Assembly (NCBI GenBank): GCA_963741505.1
Contig: CAVUIJ010000014.1
Span: 124,001-188,000, forward strand
Source: JAKFWF01 sp963741505
GTDB lineage: Bacteria; Pseudomonadota; Alphaproteobacteria; Rhizobiales; Hyphomicrobiaceae
Length of the DNA: 64,000 bases
Reading direction: 5' to 3'
Shown piece by piece: positions 37,391-46,775 of the stretch. A model generated the notes under the pieces. It searched no databases. It had not been told where the DNA came from and was given only the letters and a program-made list of their open reading frames with translations. The position numbers were made by a program, and so were the translations under genes. Positions within the stretch are counted from its first letter, which is position 1, and each line of letters begins with the position of its first letter.

Positions 37391-37687
37391 CTAGTACCCG
37401 GAATCACACATGGATAGCACACATGACGATCGAGGATGTTCGCCGGCCAGGAGCGACGCGCAGGCCGATGTTGCCCCATCGGACAAGCGGCGCGACGCCG
37501 GCGGCGAGCATCCTCGATCGCCCGCTTAGGTCGCGGCCCACGGACGCCCGCGTCATGCGGGACGCATGCCTCCGGCATGACGCGCGCCTAGCGCGTAGCT
37601 GGGGCTACGCGCTGCGTCCCGCTCCTGGCGGATCGCCTCGTGGTTCCGCGATCAGGTGTACTATCCATGTGTGATTCCGTGTACTAG
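37391..37687. mobile_element. MITE-like palindromic element, copy 2
   Basis: A 297-bp relative of the element at 1107-1402, starting CTAGTACCCGGAATCACAC and ending in its inverse before CTAG. It shares the interior (for example ATGTTGCCCCATCGGACAAG and CGCCCGCTTAGGTCGCGGCC). The small hairpin CGCGTCATGC...GCATGACGCG lies at 37550-37583, to the right of the CGCCCGCTTAGG block, whereas in copy 1 it lies to the left of it. It sits 44 bp upstream of the LysR gene. Confidence 0.78.
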
Positions 37688-37731
37688 GCTGCGCACCCAA
37701 GCCAAGCAGTCGGAATTGAAAGCTGCTTCCT

Positions 37732-38631
37732 ATGGAAATGCATCAGATCAGGTATTTTCTGGGTGTGTGCAGGACGCTGAATTTCACGCGGGCGGCGGAG
37801 GAATGCAACGTCTCGCAGCCCTCGCTGACGCGGGCGATCAAGCTGCTGGAGGAGGAGCTCGGCGGCGCGTTATTCAGGCGCGAGCGCAATCTTTCGCACC
37901 TGACCGATCTCGGGCAGCGCATGCTGCCACTGATGCAGCAATCCTACGAATCCGCGCAAGGTGCGAAGTCGCTTGCCACGGCGATCAAGAAGGGGGGCGT
38001 TGCCAGCCTGCGGATCGCCATGTCGCGAACGACCGATATGGCGCTCGTGATCCCGTTCCTGACCGAGCTGATGCGCGCCATGAATGGTCTCGAGCTGAAG
38101 TTCCTGCGTGGCACCGCGGCAGAGGTCGCGGAGTTGCTGAAGCAGGGAGAGGCCGATCTCGCACTGTCCGGCGGGCTGGCTGCTGCCTGGGACCGGTTCG
38201 ATGCATGGCCCCTGTTCACGGAAGGCTTCGCGGCCATCGTCAATGAGCGACATCGACTGTCCGATCGCAATCAAGCAGAGTTTTCCGATCTTAGGCAGGA
38301 GCGCATCATCAGCCGCGTCTATTGCGAGCACGCCGACGAGATGGGGGCTTTATTGCGCAGCCAGGGCGTCACCTTGCTTCATGCCCACGAGGTCGCGACC
38401 GAGCAGGACCTGATGGCGATGCTGGAGGGCAATATCGGCATAGCCATCGCGCCGTGCTCGACGTTGCTGACGCCGAAGCTGCGGCGGTTGCCGGTGCCGG
38501 GCCTCGATCTCAAGCGGACGCTCTACGTCGTCACGGTGGCCGGTCGGTTGCGGTCGGCAGCGGCAGAGACGTTGTTGAAACAGCTCAAGGCTGCCGATTG
38601 GTCTCGCGCGGAGGATGGCGCGCGTCGATGA
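37732..38631 (+). CDS. LysR-family transcriptional regulator
   Basis: A 299-residue regulator. The winged helix is at residues 1-60 (QIRYFLGVCRTLNFTRAAEE and QPSLTRAIKLLEEELGGALF). The effector-binding domain follows from about residue 93 (LRIAMSRTTDMALVIPFL; LKQGEADLALSGGL). LysR genes usually control a divergent neighbour, but here the upstream side is occupied by the MITE-like element and the kinase. It is convergent with the peroxiredoxin, and the two coding ends overlap by 47 bp. Confidence 0.92.
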   Translation: MEMHQIRYFLGVCRTLNFTRAAEECNVSQPSLTRAIKLLEEELGGALFRRERNLSHLTDLGQRMLPLMQQSYESAQGAKSLATAIKKGGVASLRIAMSRTTDMALVIPFLTELMRAMNGLELKFLRGTAAEVAELLKQGEADLALSGGLAAAWDRFDAWPLFTEGFAAIVNERHRLSDRNQAEFSDLRQERIISRVYCEHADEMGALLRSQGVTLLHAHEVATEQDLMAMLEGNIGIAIAPCSTLLTPKLRRLPVPGLDLKRTLYVVTVAGRLRSAAAETLLKQLKAADWSRAEDGARR

Positions 38632-39322
38632 GCGCCTCGACCAGCTCGTCGGCATCCATCCGCTTGCGGTAGTCGGGATCGATGAAGCGGGCGCGGATGA
38701 CGCCGCTCGAATCGACCACGAACGTCGCCGGAATGGGCAGGAACCAGCTCGAGTTGCCCTGATAGCTCGCCAGGTCACGGCCGAGCTCGGTCATGACGCA
38801 TTGCATTTCCACTCCGACCCAGATGGCGAGATTGAGTGAGAGGGCATAGCCATTGTCGATGTCGGACAGTATCCGGTAGCGCGCTTCCGCCAGCTCTTCG
38901 TGCTTTCGCGTGTAGCGCTGCAGCTCTGGCGTGATGCCGACGAGGGTCGCGCCATTGGCTTCGACGCGATCATGAACCCTCGCCAGGGCGCGGGAATGGA
39001 GCTGGCAATAGGGACACCAGTGCCCGCGAAAGAACGTGATCGCGGCCGGCCCTTCGGACAGCAACTCGCCGAGAGCGACGAGATGACCGGCCTGATCGGG
39101 CAGCAGGAAATCGGGAAGCCGTTCGCCGACATTCGGCGCAGCGCCGCCTGCCCCGACATGCTGCAGGCGCTCAACCAGCCGATCCACTGCATCCGCGAAC
39201 TCCGGATGGTGCTGGCGCAGCGCGCCGGCAAAGTCGTCGAGTTGGACGCGGATGGGCCCGTCGATGTTGCGAGCTCTGGCGAGAGCCTCGACGAGAACTT
39301 GCGGCACACTTTTCGATGTCAT
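38585..39322 (-). CDS. Peroxiredoxin-like (AhpC/TSA) protein
   Basis: About 245 residues from MTSKSVPQVLVEAL, a start with GGAG six bases ahead. An N-terminal helical region of about 80 residues precedes a thioredoxin fold. The peroxidatic motif is ITFFRGHWCPYCQLHSRALA (Cys-Pro-Tyr-Cys), and VVDSSGVIRARFIDPDYRKR is the family end. It probably reduces peroxides in the cytoplasm. Its 3' end overlaps the LysR gene. Confidence 0.88.
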   Translation of the reverse strand: MTSKSVPQVLVEALARARNIDGPIRVQLDDFAGALRQHHPEFADAVDRLVERLQHVGAGGAAPNVGERLPDFLLPDQAGHLVALGELLSEGPAAITFFRGHWCPYCQLHSRALARVHDRVEANGATLVGITPELQRYTRKHEELAEARYRILSDIDNGYALSLNLAIWVGVEMQCVMTELGRDLASYQGNSSWFLPIPATFVVDSSGVIRARFIDPDYRKRMDADELVEALIDARHPPRETNRQP

Positions 39323-39688
39323 CGCCATCTCCGCTCGATAGCTGTCGTGACGTCCGCGCGACCGGCCCGCATATGCATGATCGGGGACCCAACGTCGCAG
39401 CAAGTTACGGACGTCCGCTCGATCAGTCGATGGCCCCCCCGATATCTTGCGCGTTCGCGGCCCGGGTGGAAATAGCGAACGAGAATGAATTCAATAGCCG
39501 CCGCATATGGCTGCACTCGCCCGTCGCGTCATCTGCCCGTCGGAAGGTTCCTGATCACCATGACCTAGGGGCCGGTGAGGGAGCGTCCCCAATCGGCCCC
39601 ACTTTCCCATGCGCAACCGAACCCTTTCGCAGCATTGATAACACCTGCCGGCCACGAGCCGGTGACGGCGTGGGCGACGCTCGTGCCT

Positions 39689-40188
39689 TCAACTCCAGTC
39701 AGTCCCAGGTTCCATATCCAGTGCGTTGACGACATTGCCGGCGATGCACTCGATGGCCGCGCCGGATGAGAAGTTGGCGCCATCGGCTCGAATCCGAATC
39801 TCGGCAGCCATCGCGGCGAGGCGTCGGCAGTGCCGACGAAACTCTGCTTGAGCTTCCTCGATCGAAATGGTGGCGAACCGCACCTCTTCGCCCGGCAAGC
39901 AGTTGGCGAGCGACGACGGATCGGCGGTGACCACGGTTGCGATCTTCGGGTAGCCGCCGATAGTCCGGCGTTCGGCGAGCGTAACGATCAATTGGCCCGA
40001 TCCGGCGACTTGAATTGAGCCCTCGGCTGGCAGGCCCGCCGATCAGACCACTGCGCGACGCGAACTTCATTTCCGATGGCGTCGCCGAACTCCACGGTCA
40101 ACGCCGAGTCGCCGCATGGCAGAATACGAGCAGGCTGAGCGACGTCTCGCCGGTGTAGCGCGGTTTCCCAGTCGTCGCTGTATTGCAT
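39689..40188 (-). pseudogene. PxpB/PxpC (5-oxoprolinase subunits) fused remnant
   Basis: The upstream part (from about 40188) contains ARILPCGDSALTVEFGDAI, the start of PxpB (KipI/allophanate hydrolase subunit 1). The downstream part, in a shifted frame, contains GSIQVAGSGQLIVTLAERRT, GGYPKIATVV and PGEEVRFATISIEEAQAEF, the end of PxpC (KipA/subunit 2). The end of pxpB and most of pxpC are missing between them. An internal deletion of about 1.2 kb or more is implied. Not functional. Confidence 0.75.
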
Positions 40189-40323
40189 CTGGCGAGCTCC
40201 ATTCCGGATGGCCGGCAGTAGCGAGGCAACCTTGCGCAAGGCTTTGCGACCAGGCGCTCGATCACCGGCCGAGCGGCGCGTCAGCGAGGGCAGTGCACCG
40301 CCAGGGGTTTGCGCGTTGGCGTC

Positions 40324-41127
40324 TCAGGCTTTCTCCTCGCCGTCGGCAAACCCCAGTACGACCCTGTAATTCAAGCCGTCGAGCAGGAGCGCGATTTGCG
40401 GCTCCAGGGATGCGACGAGCTTGTCGGCATCATACGGTTCGTAAACCGCCTTGCGGAGCGCGCCAATGTAGGCGGCCAGGATAAGGCTCGAGGCGGCACG
40501 ATAGTTCCCCTGCTTGATCTGGCCCTGGGCTTGCGCTTCGTCGAACAGGGAGAGGACCGTCGCGTGGTATTCCGACAGATGTCTCGTATGGTCGCGCTCG
40601 CGGGCGTCGCTCCAGCGCCAGGAGTAGGCCTGCAGCGCCGCCGTCAGCTTCAAATGCGCGACATCATGGACATAGTACATGTGCAGCAAATATTTCAATC
40701 GCGCCGCCAGCGAGCCGTACTTGGGCGGAATGCGACGCACATCGGCAAATGTCCGTTCCTTGAGCGCTGTCGCGACCTCGTAAAGGAGATCCTCCTTCGA
40801 GGCAAAAAGCTGGTCGAACTCGGCTTCCGAGATATCGGCCGTAGCGCAAATCATGCTCTTCGAGGTTTCCTCGAAGCCGAGCCGCTCGAACAGACGCATT
40901 GCGTCATTGACAAGGCGCTCACGAACCTCCGTGCTCGGTGCCATCAATCGATCGAGTGGCACCTTGAGCGATTGCGCCAGCAGGATCAGCCGCTTGGTTG
41001 ACGGCTGCGTGGCATCGGCCTCCCATTGCGAAACTGCATTGCGAGATATGCCGGTCAGCTTTGCCAGCTGGGCCTGGGATAGGCCCGCTGCCTCTCTCAG
41101 TTCGCGCAGTCGCCGCCCCAGGGTCAT
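40324..41127 (-). CDS. XRE-TetR fusion transcriptional regulator
   Basis: About 267 residues with two different DNA-binding domains in one chain. Residues 1-65 are a Cro/CI-type helix-turn-helix (LSQAQLAKLTGISRNAVSQW). Residues about 68-115 are a TetR-type helix-turn-helix (RERLVNDAMRLFERLGFEE, then AEFDQLFASKEDLLYEV), followed by an all-helical TetR-like ligand domain to the end. It starts at the ATG at 41127, since the longer frame begins only with TTG. It is divergent from the GntR gene, with about 170 bp between. Confidence 0.85.
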   Translation of the reverse strand: MTLGRRLRELREAAGLSQAQLAKLTGISRNAVSQWEADATQPSTKRLILLAQSLKVPLDRLMAPSTEVRERLVNDAMRLFERLGFEETSKSMICATADISEAEFDQLFASKEDLLYEVATALKERTFADVRRIPPKYGSLAARLKYLLHMYYVHDVAHLKLTAALQAYSWRWSDARERDHTRHLSEYHATVLSLFDEAQAQGQIKQGNYRAASSLILAAYIGALRKAVYEPYDADKLVASLEPQIALLLDGLNYRVVLGFADGEEKA

Positions 41128-41298
41128 CGAATGCCGCTCGCCTCTTGTCAACTTCGCCGGACTGGCCGGCAGAACAAGGTGTATACTTCAACGCAAAGAT
41201 TGACAAAAACGTAAGTATCCCTTACCCCTTTGTCGCAGTGTTCGATGAGTTGCGCATGCGCCGAGCCGCAGTGATTGCATGTCGGATTGCGAGGGAGC

Positions 41299-42030
41299 GT
41301 GACGGGACAATACCATTTCTCGGGGCCGCTCCATGAGCAGGTACTCAGCCTGCTTCGCAGCCGTATCGAATCCGGGGAATGGGGTCGAGGCAACCCGCTG
41401 CCGGGCGAGGCCCATCTGTCGCGCGATTTCGGCGTGAGCGTCGGCACCATGCGCAAGGCGATGGACCGGCTGGTTCAGGAACGGGTAGTGATCCGGGAGC
41501 GCGGCCGCGGAACATTTGTCAAGGAGCTCTCGGCATGGCGCGCCGAGCAGGGCTTGCGCCTCTGTGACCATTGCGGCACCCCGATCGCGATCGAGATAGC
41601 CTTGGTCAAGTCGAACGCCGCCACTGCAACGGCGAGCGAGATCGAGGTGCTGCTGCTGCGCCCCCAGCTTGCCATGCCGCCGCGCGTCCTGCGTTTGTCG
41701 CGCGAATGGCGCACCGGCGGCAAGCTGTTGTGCCTCGAGACGATCATTGTCGACGAGACGCGCTTTCCCAACCTGCTGGAAGCCGTCCGGCCGGCAGCGG
41801 ACACGCTGCACGAAGTCTATGCCGAACAGTACCGAGCGACGGTCGAACGAACGCTATGGACCATCCAGCCCAGCGCACCGGCTGATCCAGCATTGGATAC
41901 CTTGGAAGCCATGCACGGTGCATCGATGTTGCGATGCAGACGTATCGCATTCGACTCGAAGAACTCGCCCATTGAATTGTGCGAGCAGACCCATTTTTGC
42001 GTCGGCCAAGTGTTTCAGCTTAGCGCCTGA
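41299..42030 (+). CDS. GntR-family regulator with UTRA domain (HutC type)
   Basis: About 243 residues. I chose the GTG at 41299 because GAGGGA lies just ahead; the open frame starts at a TTG (41275). The winged helix is at about residues 10-72 (PLHEQVLSLLRSRIESGEWG, LPGEAHLSRDFGVSVGTMRK, RGRGTFVKEL). The UTRA ligand domain follows (PPRVLRLSREWRTGGKLLCL, LETIIVDETRFPNL). The former target operon may be the decayed PxpB/C genes or lie beyond them. A cysteine pair LCDHCGTP in the linker is unusual. Confidence 0.9.
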   Translation: MTGQYHFSGPLHEQVLSLLRSRIESGEWGRGNPLPGEAHLSRDFGVSVGTMRKAMDRLVQERVVIRERGRGTFVKELSAWRAEQGLRLCDHCGTPIAIEIALVKSNAATATASEIEVLLLRPQLAMPPRVLRLSREWRTGGKLLCLETIIVDETRFPNLLEAVRPAADTLHEVYAEQYRATVERTLWTIQPSAPADPALDTLEAMHGASMLRCRRIAFDSKNSPIELCEQTHFCVGQVFQLSA

Positions 42031-42137
42031 CAAGATCGAGGCGCGCGACCGCGGCCGACCCCGGCGAGCACGCTGTGCCGGCCCGCTGCCCGTTGCCGGC
42101 GCAATCCATCATCTCGAATCTTCGAGCGACGTCCGCA

Positions 42138-42652
42138 CTACGCTGCGATCCGCACCTGCGGCGTCCAATCGGCAATTACCTTCGCGACATCCGCCTTGGC
42201 CACCGGTCTGTTGAACAAGTAGCCCTGCGCCTCATCGCAGCCGAGGTTGGCCAAGCCCGCCCGCTGGTCCTCTGTTTCGACACCTTCTGCGGTCGTATGC
42301 ATACCGCGAGAAATGGCGATATCGACGATTGCTCGCACGATGGCCGACGAACTGGCGCTGGAACCGAGCCTGGACACGAAGCTGCGATCGACTTTGATCC
42401 TGTCAAAGGGGAAGCTCTGCAGATATCTGTGCTGCCGGCGATGTCGTTGAAGTTGACCGGAGCTTTGGCAGCCTCGATCGATCGGCGCAAATAAAGCAAC
42501 GCTTTGTCCATTTCGCCGATCGAGCGCAGGACGTTTTCCTCGAAGAGATGCGCGAAGTTCTGCAGATCGCGGGTGGCGCCATCACGACCGCTATCGCATT
42601 CTCTTGGCACGACCCTGGCCGCTGCGCCGAGCCGGGAACATTTCGACCTCAT
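42138..42652 (-). pseudogene. EAL-domain (c-di-GMP phosphodiesterase) protein, internally deleted
   Basis: The upstream part includes NFAHLFEENVLRSIGEMDKA and LLYLRRSIEAAKAPVN, the sensor start seen in rhizobial GGDEF-EAL proteins. The downstream part, in another frame, includes FPFDRIKVDRSFVSRL, TTAEGVETEDQRAGLANLGC and EAQGYLFNRPV, the last third of an EAL domain. The membrane anchor, the GGDEF part and the first two thirds of EAL are missing. Not functional. Confidence 0.78.
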
Positions 42653-42748
42653 TCAGGTCGAAGCTTTCACACGACAGTATGATACATCTTCTGCAACTTC
42701 GAGGTTTCGGCCGCCGGGCTAAAGGCGGCGCGAAACCGCCGCCGGTCC

Positions 42749-43159
42749 TCACCCCTTCACGTGATGGACTTCGATGACATTGCCTTCGGGATCGTGGAAG
42801 AAGATCTGTTCCCAGCCCTTGATCGCCCAGGCGCCATAGTTCGAGTAGGGGATGCCCTTCGACTCGAGCCGTCTCTTGAACGTGTCGATGTCGTCGGTGC
42901 GGAATGCGATGTGGCCGCGCTCCAGCGGGTTAATCGCCTGGCCGGTGCGGAAGCCGGCGCCAAGGTCGCGCTCGGCCAGATGCATCTGGGTCATGCCGTC
43001 GGTTACGAACGATACCTGGCCGGTGTAGCCGTCCTTGTCCTTCGCCCGCATCGGCTCCATCGACGGCTCGTCGCCCATGTCGAGGACATTGCGGTAGAAC
43101 TCGTCCATCGCCGGAACGTTGGTGGTGCACAGGTTGATGTGGTGAAGTTTGATTTTCAT
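42749..43159 (-). CDS. VOC-superfamily (glyoxalase/dioxygenase-like) protein
   Basis: A 136-residue protein of the vicinal oxygen chelate fold, beginning KIKLHHINLCTTNVPAMDEF (first metal His). HLAERDLGAG and GHIAFRTDDIDTFKRRLESK start the second beta-alpha-beta-beta-beta unit, and FFHDPEGNVIEVHHV holds the last metal Glu. It could be a lyase or dioxygenase; the substrate is unknown. Confidence 0.88.
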   Translation of the reverse strand: MKIKLHHINLCTTNVPAMDEFYRNVLDMGDEPSMEPMRAKDKDGYTGQVSFVTDGMTQMHLAERDLGAGFRTGQAINPLERGHIAFRTDDIDTFKRRLESKGIPYSNYGAWAIKGWEQIFFHDPEGNVIEVHHVKG

Positions 43160-43284
43160 GGCCCCGGTCGTTCTCCTTCGCTCGCAATCGCCCGCAGCCT
43201 AGCAGAGATCGCGATCCTGGCAGTGCCCGCGCGCATACCGGTGCCGTGATCCGATCATACACGGCAATGCCGGCGAGGCACGGC

Positions 43285-44229
43285 CTATCCTTCTGCCCGC
43301 TTGCCAGTTATCAGGTCATGGGCGGCATTGATCTGCTTGATACGGCCCTCGCGATGGCGCCGATCGGCACTGCTCTGGGCGAGATCTGGATGCCAGCACT
43401 GTCGCAGCGCCTTTACCAACCGCTGCAGCGTCTCGGCGTCGGCTTCGCGGTTGGCGCCGAGAATGAAGCAGGCTTCGTCCCGGGTCTTGGGGATGCGCGG
43501 CTCACTGTTGCGACTGCCGAAACCGGCGCCGGCCGCTTCAGCCACAGCGCCGATGCGATTAAGATCGCGCGCCGACTGGTTGAGGCGCTGGCTCAGCGCT
43601 TTCCAGTAGGGGGCGTCGTGGCGGGCGGTCAACGCGCCCGCAGTCACCACCTGCAAGCCCGGGTCCATGGCGAGGCGTTGTGAGATCTGCTTCATCTCCT
43701 TGAACAGCAGCGCGCGCAGCGGCAACGCCTCATCGAGATCGACCACGGCGGCCTGCGCCTGCCGCCACAGCGTGTTGATGGTCTGGAACAGCTGCTGGCA
43801 CTTCGCCTCGTACTCGGCTTCGGTCATAGGACGCATCGGCGCGCCCGATGTCCGCAGCGCCGAACGTCGGCTGCTGCCGACGGCAGTTTGAAGAAATACC
43901 AGCAGCAGCGATTCGAGCAGGTTGAACCCGAGCAGCGCGGTGCCGCCGATGGCAAAATAGACCGCCAACGAGCCCGCGTGTTCGTCGCGCCTGGCGACCA
44001 CGTCACCGGCGCCGGTCGTGGTGTCCGTCACGGCGCCGGCACGCAACAGCAACGGCGACGCCGCCCAGCGCCCGGCGACTGGCGAGGTGGTCGGTTGCGC
44101 TGCCTGCGCGGTTGCATAGGTCTGCTGCTGCGACGAATCGCTGTCGTCGGCATGCGCGGGTAACGCGCAGGCGATGCCGCAACCAAGTGCGACGACCAGC
44201 GTTCGCAGTCCGGTGCCGGGCCTATTCAA
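43285..44229 (-). CDS. Membrane-anchored J-domain-like protein
   Basis: A 314-residue protein. The N-terminus has an export signal (LVVALGCGIACALPAHA), and a strongly hydrophobic span lies at about residues 87-113. The C-terminal 60 residues resemble a DnaJ J-domain: FILGANREADAETLQRLVKA, then LRQCWHPDLAQSS with an intact HPD, then GRIKQINAAHDLI. J-domains stimulate DnaK-type chaperones, so this part should face the cytoplasm. The start is a TTG overlapping the stop of the dynamin-like gene (TTGAATAG), implying coupled translation with it. Confidence 0.75.
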   Translation of the reverse strand: MNRPGTGLRTLVVALGCGIACALPAHADDSDSSQQQTYATAQAAQPTTSPVAGRWAASPLLLRAGAVTDTTTGAGDVVARRDEHAGSLAVYFAIGGTALLGFNLLESLLLVFLQTAVGSSRRSALRTSGAPMRPMTEAEYEAKCQQLFQTINTLWRQAQAAVVDLDEALPLRALLFKEMKQISQRLAMDPGLQVVTAGALTARHDAPYWKALSQRLNQSARDLNRIGAVAEAAGAGFGSRNSEPRIPKTRDEACFILGANREADAETLQRLVKALRQCWHPDLAQSSADRRHREGRIKQINAAHDLITGKRAEG

Positions 44230-46483
44230 CCTGGCCTCCCCACCTCTGATCGATGGCGCCTAGTCTGACGCGGACCTCGTCGGCCACCTCCAGCTGCCGC
44301 TTCAGCTCGATCTCGCGAGCCTCGCGCCGCATCCGCAGTTCGCCCCGCTGGAAGGCGTCGCGTTCGGCGATCAACCCCTGCATGCGCTGCAATTGCGCTG
44401 TGCTCTGCTCCTGGAAGATCTCGACCAACCCGAGGTAGATCTTGGTCGCCTTGTCGAGCGCGGCTTTCTGTTGCGTCTTGAGCTGGGTGCGCGATGAAGC
44501 AACGAGTGCGGCGATGATCGGATGGAACTCGTCGGCGATCAGTCGATCAAGCTGATAGATCTTCTCGTCGACACTCAGCCGGCCAATGAACCACCGCTTC
44601 CACCATGGCTCATCGAGGTCGAGCGCGACAACGGTCCCGAGCACGTTGAGCGAAGGCAGCGGCGGCAGCGGCGGCGGCCCGTTGTCACGGTCCTGGTCCT
44701 GCCAATTCGGATGCGCCTCGCGCAGCATTTCGCGCAGGCGAGGGAAGATGCGCGACTCCAGGCTGCCGATCTCGACTTCGGCAGTCTTGTGCAGGCGCAC
44801 GAAGGTCTCCTCGAGTCCGCGCCTCAAACTCGAGGTTGGACAGCGCCAGACCCGGGCGCGGCGACCGGCGCCCAGGGCCGAGCGCAGATTCTGGCATTCC
44901 ATCTCGGAATAGCCCAGCAGCACATCGCGCAGCATTTCGTTCATGCTGTCGCAGCGATCCTCGATCACCTGGTCGGTACGGGCCTGCAGATCGATGACGA
45001 GGCTGTGCAGCGAAGCGGTAAGGCGATTGTTGTCCTCGATCTCGGCGGCGATCAGCCGCAATTCCTCCTCGCCCTGCTGCACGCTCGTGACTTCGACGCG
45101 CGCCTCGGTGGCGAGACCCTCGAGCTCATGGCGGGCGGCATTGCCATAGACGTGGACCAGCTCGGCGAACGACGCCTTGACCTGCTTCAGCACCTGGCCG
45201 GCATGGCTGCGCAGCGTCAGATGCTCGAGTACGTCCGACAGTGCCGGCAGGCCCGAACTCGCAATTAGCGCCTGTGCCAGCCGCTCGTGACTGAGGCTCT
45301 CGATGGGCGCCGAGAGCGAGGCGCTCGCGCTGCCACGCGCCGCCATCTGGGCGATGTAGGCGGCCGCTTTCGGCTGGAACGCGCGCTTGATCTCCGCCTC
45401 GGCGCCGCTGATCGCAAGGCCAGCCCAATGGGCGCTGCCGGCAACGATCGGTATCTCGATGTCGGGGAACTCGCGGCGCAGGCCGACGCGGACATGCTGC
45501 ATGATCTGTGGCGTATCGCGAACGACATCGCCCAACTCGTCGATGCGATTGATGAAGACGGCGATGCGGTGCTTGTGCAGGCCGCGCAGGATGCGCAGCA
45601 GCGCCACATCGGCCGACGACAGCGCCTGCCGCGCCGTCAAAACGACGATATAAACGTCGGCGGATTCGAGCGCGCCGCGAGTGATCTCATCGCGCACCAG
45701 GAATGGATCATTGGTGCCGGGAGTGTCGAGGATGGTGGTTGGGAAGGCGAAGTCGCCGGCATCGAAATAGAGATCGGCGGTTTTGACCACATCCGCATAG
45801 TGGCCCTTCTGGTCGTCATCGGCGCCGGCGCAGACGTAACGCTCGAGCAGCTGCGGGGTGACCTCGGAAAACGAATGCCGCTGGCCAAGCAGGTCCGCCA
45901 GTGCCGCCCCCAGCCGACCCTCCGATCTCCGCCGCAGGGCATCGACATGGCTCTGCAGCAGCTCGGTCTCGAACCCAGGCACCAGCCGCTTGGTGAGGTC
46001 GCGCAGCTGGCCGCCGCCCTCGGCGAGGTGTTGCCACTCGTTGGCGTCGAAGAACGAAAACACCGCCGCCGTGTTCGGTGGTGCGTCACCGCGGCCGAAG
46101 TGCAGCTGCGTGATGGCCGTGGTCCAGGGATTGACGTCGGTCGGCAGCAGGCCAGGACGGCGAACGAGCGCATTGATGAAGCTGCTCTTGCCGGCCTTCA
46201 CCTGGCCGATCACGGCGATCTTGCAGGTCAACCGACCGAGGAGGCGCAAGGTATCGTCGACAAATGCGGTACTTCGTTCAGGCTGGCTCACCCGCAGGTC
46301 CTGGGCGCAGCGTGTCAGCTCGCGCCGGAACAGATCAAGCTCGGCGCCGATCGAACGACGGTCAAACGGTTTCAGCGCACCGTCGGCCCTGACGGCGACG
46401 GCATCGCGCTCGCCCCTCGCATGATTGGCGAGCGACGACAACGCATTGGCACCGCTACGCAAATGGATTGGCGGATTCGACAC
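44222..46483 (-). CDS. Large dynamin-like GTPase
   Basis: About 753 residues. The G1 motif is AVIGQVKAGKSSFINALV (near residue 100), a G2 threonine lies in NPWTTAITQL, G3 is ILDTPGTNDPFL, and G4 is VFINRIDELGD. Long helical regions with coiled-coil character fill residues about 400-750. WWKRWF (about residue 640), next to a hydrophobic stretch, may be a membrane paddle. The bacterial dynamin family remodels or fuses membranes. I prefer the GTG at 46483 (AAGGGGG just ahead); a GTG at 46501 is also in frame. Translationally coupled to the J-domain-like gene. Confidence 0.87.
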   Translation of the reverse strand: MSNPPIHLRSGANALSSLANHARGERDAVAVRADGALKPFDRRSIGAELDLFRRELTRCAQDLRVSQPERSTAFVDDTLRLLGRLTCKIAVIGQVKAGKSSFINALVRRPGLLPTDVNPWTTAITQLHFGRGDAPPNTAAVFSFFDANEWQHLAEGGGQLRDLTKRLVPGFETELLQSHVDALRRRSEGRLGAALADLLGQRHSFSEVTPQLLERYVCAGADDDQKGHYADVVKTADLYFDAGDFAFPTTILDTPGTNDPFLVRDEITRGALESADVYIVVLTARQALSSADVALLRILRGLHKHRIAVFINRIDELGDVVRDTPQIMQHVRVGLRREFPDIEIPIVAGSAHWAGLAISGAEAEIKRAFQPKAAAYIAQMAARGSASASLSAPIESLSHERLAQALIASSGLPALSDVLEHLTLRSHAGQVLKQVKASFAELVHVYGNAARHELEGLATEARVEVTSVQQGEEELRLIAAEIEDNNRLTASLHSLVIDLQARTDQVIEDRCDSMNEMLRDVLLGYSEMECQNLRSALGAGRRARVWRCPTSSLRRGLEETFVRLHKTAEVEIGSLESRIFPRLREMLREAHPNWQDQDRDNGPPPLPPLPSLNVLGTVVALDLDEPWWKRWFIGRLSVDEKIYQLDRLIADEFHPIIAALVASSRTQLKTQQKAALDKATKIYLGLVEIFQEQSTAQLQRMQGLIAERDAFQRGELRMRREAREIELKRQLEVADEVRVRLGAIDQRWGGQVE

Positions 46484-46775
46484 GAGCCCCCTTCGCGACA
46501 CGCGCGGACTGATCGCAAGATCGATTGCACGCTACGCACACATGTGCTCGCCGGCCGCACCGGAGAAGCATTGTTGTATCCCCCACGTCCTGAACGCTTG
46601 GCGCCGCCGCCGCCCCCGTTGTTCCGGTCCGCCACTGATCAGTTCCAATCATAATGACGATAGTTGGACTAAAATATGGTGGCTCGGTCGCCAATAAATG
46701 CCTGCAGGCAGCTTACCGCCACGTTTTCGAACATATTGTACTCGAATGTCGCGGCGTGAGTTCATGTAGGCAGGG

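Noticed and set aside
45287..46654. A 455-residue open frame opposite the large dynamin-like gene
   Set aside because: Antisense shadow; it lacks motifs, and the opposite strand holds all GTPase motifs.
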